Shown here piece after piece: positions 16,300 through 23,583 of a stretch of 64,000 bases of DNA. Made by a program: the position numbers and the translations under genes. Source of the DNA: Sphingomonas sp. CROZ-RG-20F-R02-07 (lineage in GTDB: Bacteria; Pseudomonadota; Alphaproteobacteria; Sphingomonadales; Sphingomonadaceae). Numbering within the stretch: the first letter of the stretch is position 1; each line of letters begins with the position of its first letter. The stretch spans positions 310,001-374,000 of the forward strand of contig NZ_JAKNQJ010000002.1 of the NCBI RefSeq assembly GCF_022662335.1. The letters are read 5' to 3'. Below the pieces are notes generated by a model, which saw only the letters and a list, made by a program, of their open reading frames with translations, did no database searches and was not told the DNA's origin.

Positions 16300-18767
16300 G
16301 CCGCGGCCCGCCGGCGTTCGCCGAGGATGCGATCGACGATCATCAGCCCGACGTCGTTCTGCCACAGCCACAGGCCGTTGGCCTGCCCCGAGAAGCTGGC
16401 CTCGCCGCCCAGCGTGCCCCAGGGCACGAAGCCGGCGGCGAGGCCGATCCCGAACGCGCCCGGGATCGCGTCGCCCGCGCCATCCACGATCCGGCAATGG
16501 CGATCGACCATGGGTCGCCCGGCCTGCGCCGCGAGCGGGATCGGCGCGCCCGTCACGTCCGCCAGAGGCAAAGCAAGCGGCCGGTATCCCAGCGCGGCGA
16601 CGACCAGATCCGCGGACTGCACGATCCGGCGGGCCGCCGCGTCGTCGTCGCCGGTGATGCGGTGGAGCGCGACGCGCGGATCGGGCGCGCGGCCGTCGAT
16701 CGCCAGCATCCGCAGCACGAGATCGCGCGCCTCCAGCCGGAAGCCCGCAAGCCGATAGACGAAGCCCGAGACCGGGCAGACATCGTCAGGCCCGAAATCG
16801 GTGAAGCCCTCCGCCCGCGCCGCCTCGATCGAGGGGTAGAAGGGCCGCAACGGCCGCCGGTGGAGCAGGGTGACCGCACCCGCACCCAGCGGCAGCGCGG
16901 GTTGCCCCTTCAACAGGCGCGCCACCGTCATCAGCGCGCTGGTCGAACCGCCGATGACTGCGATGCGCGGCGCGCGCCGGCCCGAAAGTAGATCGCTCAT
17001 TTTTTCGAAGCCGCCGAGCGTCAGCACCTCGTCGGACTGGACGAGGCGACCCGCCGCCAGATCGAGGAGCCGCGCCCCGGCGACCTGCTGCGCGGCCAGC
17101 CGGTCGAGCGGCTGGTGACCGCCGGTCGCGACGACGATGTTGCGCGTCAGTCGGTCGAACTCATGCCCGTCCGCCTGGCGCCGAAGCCGCACGCTCCACA
17201 ATCCATTGCCCACTTGCCGCGCGCCGATCGCGGCGTGACCCGTCAGCACGGTGCCGCCCGCCGCGCGCACGATCCCCGCGAGCGCCTGGCCCGTGGCGCG
17301 CAGCAGCGGCCCCACCTCGGCGAGCGGCACGCCCAGCGCGCCGGCATGCGCCGCCACTGCGCGCGCGGCCGGATGATCCGCCAGCGCGGCGATCTCGGGA
17401 TGGATAGTGTCGCTCACCGCGGTGAGAAACGTCTCCGCGGTGGAATCGGAGGTGATCGCGTATCGCCCGAGCTGGCCGCCGCCGATTCCCGCATCGCGCT
17501 CCACCAGCACCAGCCCCTCGGCAAAGGCGGGAAACAGCCCCCGCCTGGTCGCCGCGGTCAGCAGCGCGGTGCCGGCCGGGCCGCCGCCCACGATCAGCAC
17601 CTCGGCGACGGGCGACGGCGCGACTCGTGCGGGTTCGGCGCGGCGGCAGGCGCGCGCGAGCGCCCCGGCGGCGCGCGCCGCATCGGCGACGCTCATCGCA
17701 TCGCTCATCGGCAGCGACAGCATGCGCGCCGCCAGCGCGTCCGCCACCGGCGTCGGCTCGATCGCGGCGGTCGCGCGGATCCAGGGCTGCTCGCCCAGAT
17801 GCGGGCTGAAATAGGTGCCGCAGCCGACCCCCTCGGCCGCCATCGCCGCAACGATCGCGGCGCGCGCGCCGGCCAGCCGCTCGGGCAGCAGCACGGGCAT
17901 GAACTGCATCGCGCGCCGTGCGCCACGGACGCGCTGAAGGGTGAAATCGCCGAGCGCGGCGCGGTACGCCGCCTCCAGCCCCGCGCGGTGGGCGCACACG
18001 CTATCGATCTCGCGCAGCTTGGCGCGGGCCATCACCGCGAGCACTTCGGGCAATTTGGCGTTGAGGCCCGGCAAGGTCGCGCTGCGGCCGCTCTCGAAGC
18101 CGAAATTCGCCATCGCGCGAAGCCGCGCGATCAGCCCCGCATCGCCGCTGTGGATCAGCCCCCCTTCGGCCACCGCGAACGTCTTGGTGGCCTGCATCGA
18201 ATGGACCACGGCGAACGGCGCATCGGCACCGAAGCCCATGCCGGCATCGTCGCTCGTGCCGAGCGAGGATGCCGCATCGACGACCACGCCGATCCCGTGG
18301 CGCGCCTGCAACCAGGCATAGCGGTCGAGATCGATCGCGTTGCCGAACGTCGCATAGGGCACGATCGCGCCGATCCGCCGCCCGTGGACCGCGATCAAGC
18401 GGTCCTCGGCGCGCGCGCAGGCGCTCCAGTCGTCCGGACCGACGTCGCATACCAGCGGCGTCAGCCCCGCCCAGGAAGCCGCCTGCGCGGTGGCGGCGAA
18501 GGTGAGCGCGGGCATCAGCGCATAGGTGCCGGGCTGCGGGTCGAGCCAGGCGGCATGGCGGATCGCGATCATCAGCCCCAGCGTGGCATTGGCGACGGCC
18601 AGGCTCGCGCCGCGGCCGTCGAACAGCGCGTCGGTCACCTCCGCCTCGAACGCGCGCACTTCGGGGCCGTTGTTGCTGAACAGGCCCGAGGCCTCGACGC
18701 GGCGCAACGCCTCGCCCGCTTCGCTCAGCCGCGGCGGATTGGGGGCGATGAGGGGCAGGGGCGGCAT
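16296..18767 (-). CDS. Fusion of a DegT/DnrJ/EryC1-type aminotransferase and an FAD-dependent oxidoreductase
   Basis: 823 residues from ATG 18767 (a GTG at 18779 would add four). Residues ~1-375 form a DegT/DnrJ/EryC1/StrS aminotransferase: VANATLGLMIAIRHA (PLP phosphate region), VVVDAASSLGT, and SMQATKTFAVAEGG, where the lysine (about residue 195) is the expected PLP Schiff-base residue. Residues ~390-823 form a flavoprotein: VLIVGGGPAGTALL (first dinucleotide fold), a GGGQLGRYAITSDST segment, ATGGH, and a second nucleotide fold RIAVIGGSTSALMTVARLL, a layout like NAD(P)H-dependent N-hydroxylating or Baeyer-Villiger-type monooxygenases. DegT enzymes transaminate keto-sugars; the flavin half could oxidise the new amine. 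The domain pairing is unusual to me. Coupled to the following glycosyltransferase. Confidence 0.82.
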   Translation of the reverse strand: MPPLPLIAPNPPRLSEAGEALRRVEASGLFSNNGPEVRAFEAEVTDALFDGRGASLAVANATLGLMIAIRHAAWLDPQPGTYALMPALTFAATAQAASWAGLTPLVCDVGPDDWSACARAEDRLIAVHGRRIGAIVPYATFGNAIDLDRYAWLQARHGIGVVVDAASSLGTSDDAGMGFGADAPFAVVHSMQATKTFAVAEGGLIHSGDAGLIARLRAMANFGFESGRSATLPGLNAKLPEVLAVMARAKLREIDSVCAHRAGLEAAYRAALGDFTLQRVRGARRAMQFMPVLLPERLAGARAAIVAAMAAEGVGCGTYFSPHLGEQPWIRATAAIEPTPVADALAARMLSLPMSDAMSVADAARAAGALARACRRAEPARVAPSPVAEVLIVGGGPAGTALLTAATRRGLFPAFAEGLVLVERDAGIGGGQLGRYAITSDSTAETFLTAVSDTIHPEIAALADHPAARAVAAHAGALGVPLAEVGPLLRATGQALAGIVRAAGGTVLTGHAAIGARQVGNGLWSVRLRRQADGHEFDRLTRNIVVATGGHQPLDRLAAQQVAGARLLDLAAGRLVQSDEVLTLGGFEKMSDLLSGRRAPRIAVIGGSTSALMTVARLLKGQPALPLGAGAVTLLHRRPLRPFYPSIEAARAEGFTDFGPDDVCPVSGFVYRLAGFRLEARDLVLRMLAIDGRAPDPRVALHRITGDDDAAARRIVQSADLVVAALGYRPLALPLADVTGAPIPLAAQAGRPMVDRHCRIVDGAGDAIPGAFGIGLAAGFVPWGTLGGEASFSGQANGLWLWQNDVGLMIVDRILGERRRAAA

Positions 18768-19027
18768 AGGCGGATCCACGGCGAGGCACGTCGCCCCGCT
18801 ATGTCGCGCCGCCTCCTAAGAAGCGGTTACGCAGGGCCGATCGCGCGGAACGGTTGAGGAGGGAGCGTGCGATAATCGGACCCGTTGGACCGATGCACAA
18901 TCGGCCATGATGCGGAGCCGAAGCGGAACTCGCCATGTTCGTTTCCGGGCACTTTGTCGACCAGCCTGCCAGCCTCTGGCAATCCCGAACGCGTCATGCC
19001 AACCTGAAGCGACAGGAGGGCCGACCC

Positions 19028-19969
19028 TTGGCGACGATCGATCAGAGGACGGTGTTCGACGACCGGACCGACAGGCTGAAGGCATGGGAGATCGCGCTTG
19101 ATAGCGACGGCTTGCCGGGTTTCGTCACCGAACGCCTGCGCGGCGCGGCGGCCGGGAGCGGGGCATGGGTCGCGACCATGACGCCGTCGGAACTGCTGCT
19201 GGCGCGGAGCCACGGCATTCGACCGATCGCGACGGTGTCGGGAACGTGCTGGTTCTACTATGGGCAGAGCTGGACGGAAGGGCACGCGCAGGGGTGGCAC
19301 GAGGCGCTCGAGAGGATCCAGAGGGAAGCCGCGGCGGCGGGCGCCAACGCCGTCGTCGATGTCCGGCTGCGCACGCTGCGCCATGCCATGGGCGCCAGTA
19401 TGGACTATACGCTCATCGGCACGGCGGTGCGGATCGAAGGGCTCGCGCCGAGCCCGCATCCGGTGATCGCGACCGTCCCCGCGCTCGAATTCGTGCGTCT
19501 GCTGGAGGCGGATATCGTGCCGGTCGGGATCGCGGTCGGCGCGCGCTACGACTGGCTGGGCAATCCCTATTCCGGCGGCGGAGACTGGACGGCGCTGTCC
19601 GACATCCAGGCCAAGCTGCGGTCGTTCCGCAGCATCCCCATCATGACGCTTACGGATTTCTGGGAGCGCATCCGGCGCGAGGCGCATGCCGATTTGCGTC
19701 AGAAGGCGGCGCGTCAGGGCAACGGCGTTCTTGCACACACGCATTTCGGCCAGTTGCTCCGGCGCGAGCGCGACAAGCAGCCGCCCGCCTATCTCGGGCG
19801 TCACATCGTGGTGGGGACGGTGGTGGACACCAGGCCCGGGGCCCGCGTGCCGCATCCGATCGAGATGGTCGTCGACATGCGCGACGGCCTGTCGCCGCTC
19901 CGCAGTCCAGACGGGCCGAAGCGGTCGGCCTATGAGAACGACGTGATGGATCAGGAGGGTGGGATTTGA
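19028..19969 (+). CDS. YbjQ/heavy-metal-binding-domain-like protein, N-terminal member of a tandem pair
   Basis: 313 residues from TTG 19028. This start is chosen because a perfect AGGAGG (19014-19019) precedes it by 8 nt; an ATG at 18935 in the same frame lacks such a site. The segment HEALERIQREAAAAGANAVVDVRLRTLRHAMGASMDYTLIGTAVRI matches the YbjQ-type domain pattern (helix with EA..A.GA, then strand V..D/V.., then a hydrophobic strand with GTAV). A second weaker half follows. YbjQ proteins are small pentameric proteins described as putative heavy-metal binders with unknown role. No signal peptide. Its stop overlaps the ATG of the next, related gene by one base. Confidence 0.65.
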   Translation: MATIDQRTVFDDRTDRLKAWEIALDSDGLPGFVTERLRGAAAGSGAWVATMTPSELLLARSHGIRPIATVSGTCWFYYGQSWTEGHAQGWHEALERIQREAAAAGANAVVDVRLRTLRHAMGASMDYTLIGTAVRIEGLAPSPHPVIATVPALEFVRLLEADIVPVGIAVGARYDWLGNPYSGGGDWTALSDIQAKLRSFRSIPIMTLTDFWERIRREAHADLRQKAARQGNGVLAHTHFGQLLRRERDKQPPAYLGRHIVVGTVVDTRPGARVPHPIEMVVDMRDGLSPLRSPDGPKRSAYENDVMDQEGGI

Positions 19970-20787
19970 TGGCCGATCAACAGGGCATTCCGGAACATGC
20001 GCTCGCGCGTCTCGCGGGCCTGCGGCGCGAAGGCCATCCGGGCGGCGTGTTCACCTCGGATTTCTCGGTCAACGAGTTCCTCCTCGTCCGCAAGGCAGGC
20101 TTCGAACCCGTCGGACTCTGCGTCGGGTCGTGCATCTACCATCTCGGTTTCCAGATGGCGGGATGGGGCACGAGCGTCGAACTCGATGTGCTGAGCACGG
20201 CGATGTACGAGGCGCGGGCGCTGGCGATGGAACGCATGCGTCAGGAAGCGGCCAACATGGGGGCCGACGGCATCGTCGGCGTCCGCCTGACGGTCAAGCG
20301 GCTGGAATGGGACACCAAGGTGCTCGAATTCGTCGCGATCGGCACCGGAATCGTCCATGCCAAGGGGCACAAGGGGTTCAAGGGGCCGCGGGGCGAGCCG
20401 TTCACGTCCGCTTTGTCGGGCCAGGATTTCTGGACGCTGCTGCAGGCGGGTTATCGTCCGCTCGAGATGGTCATGGGCAGCTGCGTCTACCATGTCGCGC
20501 GGCGGGGGCCGTTCGCCTCGATGGGAAGCATCGGCCGCAACGTCGAACTGACCAACTTCAGCATCGCCCTCTACGAGGCGCGCGAGATCGCGATGGAGCG
20601 GATGCAACTGGAGGCGACGCAGGCCGGCGCCGAGGGCGTGGTCGGCGCGGACCTGCACGAGGGCAGCCACGGCTGGTCGAGCCATGTCATCGAATTCTTC
20701 GCGATCGGCACCGCCGTGCTGCCGATCGAGGGGCATGCTGCGACCGAGATTCCCGATCCCGCGCTGGTGCTCTCCGTGAATAGCTGA
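19969..20787 (+). CDS. Protein with two YbjQ-type (putative heavy-metal-binding) domains
   Basis: 272 residues from ATG 19969, with AGGAGG (19953-19958) 10 nt upstream. Two clear copies of the same domain: the first has VGLCVGSCIYHLGF then YEARALAMERMRQEAANMGADGIVGVRL and VLEFVAIGTGI; the second has EMVMGSCVYHV then YEAREIAMERMQLEATQAGAEGVVGADL and VIEFFAIGTAV. The GSCxYH cysteine and histidine recur in both copies, a plausible metal or redox site. It is translated with the preceding related gene, so the products may assemble into one mixed ring. Cytoplasmic; role unknown. Confidence 0.72.
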   Translation: MADQQGIPEHALARLAGLRREGHPGGVFTSDFSVNEFLLVRKAGFEPVGLCVGSCIYHLGFQMAGWGTSVELDVLSTAMYEARALAMERMRQEAANMGADGIVGVRLTVKRLEWDTKVLEFVAIGTGIVHAKGHKGFKGPRGEPFTSALSGQDFWTLLQAGYRPLEMVMGSCVYHVARRGPFASMGSIGRNVELTNFSIALYEAREIAMERMQLEATQAGAEGVVGADLHEGSHGWSSHVIEFFAIGTAVLPIEGHAATEIPDPALVLSVNS

Positions 20788-20802
20788 TCCGAGGTCGTCG
20801 CC

Positions 20803-21510
20803 TCAGTTCGTGCCGCTCTCATATTTCAGTTCGAGGAACCGCCGCTGTGTCGCCAGTTCTTCGAAGGCGCCGCGGGCGAGCTGCACGGTCATGCGTCCGA
20901 TCTCGTCGTCGATGACGCGAAGGCCATCGGCGAGTTGCGCGTCCGGGCTGCTTCCGCCATCTCGCGCGGAGGCTCGCATGCTTGACGGCACGCTCTGGTA
21001 GCCGCCGACGAGCGCCGGAATATCCGTCGCCAGGAGGCGCCTTACCGCATCGGCCGCAGGGCTGGCAGGGTCGAGCGCGCGCAGTTGCGGCGCCATGTCG
21101 CCGAGACGGAGGGAGATGGAGGCGATCGACGCGGCCGCCGCGTGTGGAAGCGATGGCTGCTGCCGATCGAGCCAGGTCGCGGTCTGCCGAGGAAGCGCAT
21201 CGAGACTTGTCGTCCCGAGTTGCTCCGCCGAGACGGGACGATCCCGCGAGAGCATGGCGATGATGCTGCATGCCATGATGACCGCGATGAGGGTGACGAT
21301 CACGCCTGCCGTGTGCAGCGACGCCACCTCGCTGTCGATCAACGTCGCAACGAGCAGGATGGCGGCCGTTGCCGATCCCATCCGCACGCCGGTTCGGACG
21401 TTCCTGCGTCGACGCCGTTCGTGCGCGATGCGCGCCTGCTCGCGGCCTTCGGGCGAGACGCGGTGTATCATGGCTTCCGCCTGCGAGCGCACTGGGAATC
21501 GATCCGACAT
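20803..21510 (-). CDS. Hypothetical two-helix membrane protein
   Basis: 235 residues from ATG 21510 (MSDRFPVRSQAEAM), with AAGGA just upstream. After a basic N-terminus (ERRRRRNVRTGVR) come two membrane helices (about residues 44-60 and 68-85), then a ~145-residue cytoplasmic-type helical region ending GLRVIDDEIGRMTVQLARGAFEELATQRRFLELKY. That ending resembles the last part of proteins annotated as XpaC-like, which are often next to toxic-anion-resistance (TelA) genes; the resemblance is faint and no such gene is here. Convergent with the tandem YbjQ gene, 15 nt apart. Confidence 0.6.
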   Translation of the reverse strand: MSDRFPVRSQAEAMIHRVSPEGREQARIAHERRRRRNVRTGVRMGSATAAILLVATLIDSEVASLHTAGVIVTLIAVIMACSIIAMLSRDRPVSAEQLGTTSLDALPRQTATWLDRQQPSLPHAAAASIASISLRLGDMAPQLRALDPASPAADAVRRLLATDIPALVGGYQSVPSSMRASARDGGSSPDAQLADGLRVIDDEIGRMTVQLARGAFEELATQRRFLELKYESGTN

Positions 21511-21643
21511 GCCGTCCTTATCCACCAGTTCGGTGCCGGTTCTCAAGATCGGTGATGCGAGAGCAGGGCAGGGTGATGACGTAGATCGTGACGGGTTCTC
21601 TCCAGGTGGGGGAACATGAGCCGGCGCGCTGGGCGCAGCGACC

Positions 21644-22027
21644 TTACCCGCCTTGGGCGGTGCTTCCCCCGTCCGATCGTCCCTTCTGCCACGGCCAACG
21701 CCCATCGATTTCGACTTCGAGCGAGAAGCTCAGGAAGGTCCGGATGATGACGATGCCGGCCAGAACGAGGAGGCTCTCGATCGTCGGCTCCACCGCCACG
21801 GTGTTGATGATGTCGGCGGCGACCAGGAACTCCAGGCCGAGCAGGATCGATCGGCCGAGGCCAGAGCGAAAGTCGGCGACAAGCGTCGGCCGGCTCGTCG
21901 CGCCTCTGGCCAGCCCGATCAGAAAGGCCGCCAGCGTTCCGAACGCGCCCACGACGATGATGGCCGTGCCGACGATCTCGACGACACTCGTCGCCAGGTG
22001 GATCCAATAGGCTTCGTTCGTCATCAT
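21644..22027 (-). CDS. DUF1622 family membrane protein
   Basis: 127 residues with three membrane segments. The block RSILLGLEFLVAADIINTV...VEPTIESLLVLAGIVIIRTFLSFSLEVEIDGRWPWQ is the DUF1622 signature. Function unknown. Two start codons (22027 and 22024) lie in tandem and overlap the stop of the metallophosphoesterase gene upstream (ATGATGA), so the two are translationally coupled. The C-terminal tail is short and hydrophilic. Confidence 0.88.
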   Translation of the reverse strand: MMTNEAYWIHLATSVVEIVGTAIIVVGAFGTLAAFLIGLARGATSRPTLVADFRSGLGRSILLGLEFLVAADIINTVAVEPTIESLLVLAGIVIIRTFLSFSLEVEIDGRWPWQKGRSDGGSTAQGG

Positions 22028-22539
22028 GGTGCCTCATGCCTCGACGGCATATCGGGCCGTGCGAGCAGCTCCGCCAGCCGGACCGGTCGGAAGTTCCGGG
22101 CATCGACGCCCACGTCATGCTGGCGGAGCATGGGCTTCAGCCTGCCATGGCTGTGGCCGTGCAGATTGATCGCGCGGCGGTGCTGGCCGTTCCAGCTCCT
22201 GAACGGATAATGGCAGAGGACCAGTCGGTGCCCGTCCTCCGTCAGTTCGACATAGTCGCCGACGCTTGCCCAGCCCGCCGCTTCGCCCGTCGCCACGGGA
22301 TCGTTGTTGCCGCGGATCAGATGCTTGGTGCCGTTGAGACGGGAGAGCAGCGCCGCCACATCGGCCGGTCGCCGCGCCACATCCCCCAGGTGCCACACGA
22401 CGTCGTCCGCCCCGACGATCGCGTTCCATGCCGTGACGAGCGCCTCGTCCATCTCGCCGACCGTGGCGAACGGCCGGCGATGGATGTTCAGCGTCCGATG
22501 ATCGCCGAAATGGGTGTCGGCGGTGAAGAACAGCGCCAT
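22024..22539 (-). CDS. Metallophosphoesterase family protein
   Basis: 171 residues with the calcineurin-like metallophosphoesterase motifs in order: TADTHFGD (residues 6-13), HLGDVA (about 50-55), IRGNND (about 74-79), LCHYPF (about 108-113) and NLHGHSHG (about 124-131). These supply the two-metal ligands. The compact size matches single-domain phosphoesterases with small or nucleotide substrates. It is in a minus-strand run with an aldo/keto reductase 6 nt upstream and DUF1622 overlapping downstream. Confidence 0.92.
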   Translation of the reverse strand: MALFFTADTHFGDHRTLNIHRRPFATVGEMDEALVTAWNAIVGADDVVWHLGDVARRPADVAALLSRLNGTKHLIRGNNDPVATGEAAGWASVGDYVELTEDGHRLVLCHYPFRSWNGQHRRAINLHGHSHGRLKPMLRQHDVGVDARNFRPVRLAELLARPDMPSRHEAP

Positions 22540-22545
22540 GGCCGC

Positions 22546-23376
22546 TCAAAGCATCTCGAGCGGCCGGCGGCCGCGTGGGGGCGGGAAGGCGGCTTCGAGC
22601 GCGGCCATGTCCTCGGCCGACAGCGCCAGATCGACGGCGGCGCGGTTCTCGCGGACATGCGCAGCGGTGCCCGCCTTGGGTATGGCGATCATGCCGCTCC
22701 GTCGCAACGTCCAGGCGAGGGCGACCTGCGCAGGGGTGGCGCCGATCGCCTCGGCGATCCTGCGGAGCGTCGTGTCGGCGACGAGGCGGCCCTGCTCCAC
22801 CGGGCTGTACGCCATCGCCGGGAGGGCGCGGGCCTCCAGCCACGGCAGCAGGTCGTGCTCGGGGCCGCGGCGCGTGAGATTGTAGAGGATCTGGTCGACG
22901 GCGCAGCCATCGCCGCCGGCGGCGAACAGCTCCTCCATGTCGCGCGTGTCGAGATTGCTGACGCCCCAGTGGCGGATCTTGCCGGCCGTGCGCAACGCCT
23001 CCATCGCCTCGGCCGTCTCGCCGAGCGGCACCGACCCTCGCCAGTGCAGCAGGTAGAGATCGAGCCGGTCCGTTCCGAGCCGCCGCAAGCTCGCCTCGCA
23101 GGCCGCGCGCAGCCGCGCGCGCGACGCATTCTGGGGATAGGCCTTGCTGACGAGGAAAAACGTGTCGCGAACGTCGCGCAGCGCTTCGCCGATGAGTTCC
23201 TCGGCCGCGCCTTCGCCGTACATCTCCGCGGTGTCGATCAGCGTCATGCCGAGATCCACGCCCAGGCGTAACGCGGCGATCTCGTCCGACCGGCGATCGG
23301 GTCGCTCCCCCATCATCCACGTGCCCTGGCCCAGCGCGGGCACCTGTTCGCCGCCCGGTAACGACACTGTTCGCAT
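22546..23376 (-). CDS. Aldo/keto reductase
   Basis: 276 residues with the AKR barrel signatures: the catalytic Asp/Tyr in LIDTAEMYGEG, Lys in LVSKAYP, and His in LYLLHWRG; the NADPH-binding end has IAIPKAGTAAHVRENRAA. It reduces an aldehyde or ketone with NADPH; the substrate is open. It is the first gene of a three-gene minus-strand run (AKR, metallophosphoesterase, DUF1622) and is divergent from the molybdenum hydroxylase, an enzyme class that also acts on aldehydes, with 207 nt between them. Confidence 0.92.
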   Translation of the reverse strand: MRTVSLPGGEQVPALGQGTWMMGERPDRRSDEIAALRLGVDLGMTLIDTAEMYGEGAAEELIGEALRDVRDTFFLVSKAYPQNASRARLRAACEASLRRLGTDRLDLYLLHWRGSVPLGETAEAMEALRTAGKIRHWGVSNLDTRDMEELFAAGGDGCAVDQILYNLTRRGPEHDLLPWLEARALPAMAYSPVEQGRLVADTTLRRIAEAIGATPAQVALAWTLRRSGMIAIPKAGTAAHVRENRAAVDLALSAEDMAALEAAFPPPRGRRPLEML

Positions 23377-23481
23377 GATCTGCCTCGGCTATCCTGTTGC
23401 AGCGGACAAACGAACGACGTCGCCGTCCGGTGCATGCCGGTCGATGACGCATGCGCCCAAATGATGAACGAGGGTCGCCTA

Positions 23482-23507
23482 GCGCGGCGCGGATCGAAGC
23501 GCCGCGC
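23482..23507. repeat. Perfect 9-bp inverted repeat in the AKR/molybdenum hydroxylase intergenic region
   Basis: GCGCGGCGC (23482-23490) and GCGCCGCGC (23499-23507) flank an 8-nt loop. It has no T-run on either side, so it is not a standard terminator. It lies about 75 nt before the plus-strand start and could be a leader hairpin or a regulator site. The remaining ~180 nt of this gap show nothing I can name. Confidence 0.5.
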
Positions 23508-23583
23508 CAGATCGCGCTGCCATGAAGGCGGATCGTCGAACCCGATCAGTGCGTTAGCGTGAAAGGATGGGTCCGAAGAGGAT

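Noticed and set aside
23550..23575. Possible fourth TetR site before the molybdenum hydroxylase (TTAGCGTGAAAGG)
   Set aside because: Only the GTGAAA half resembles site C; too few matching bases to call.
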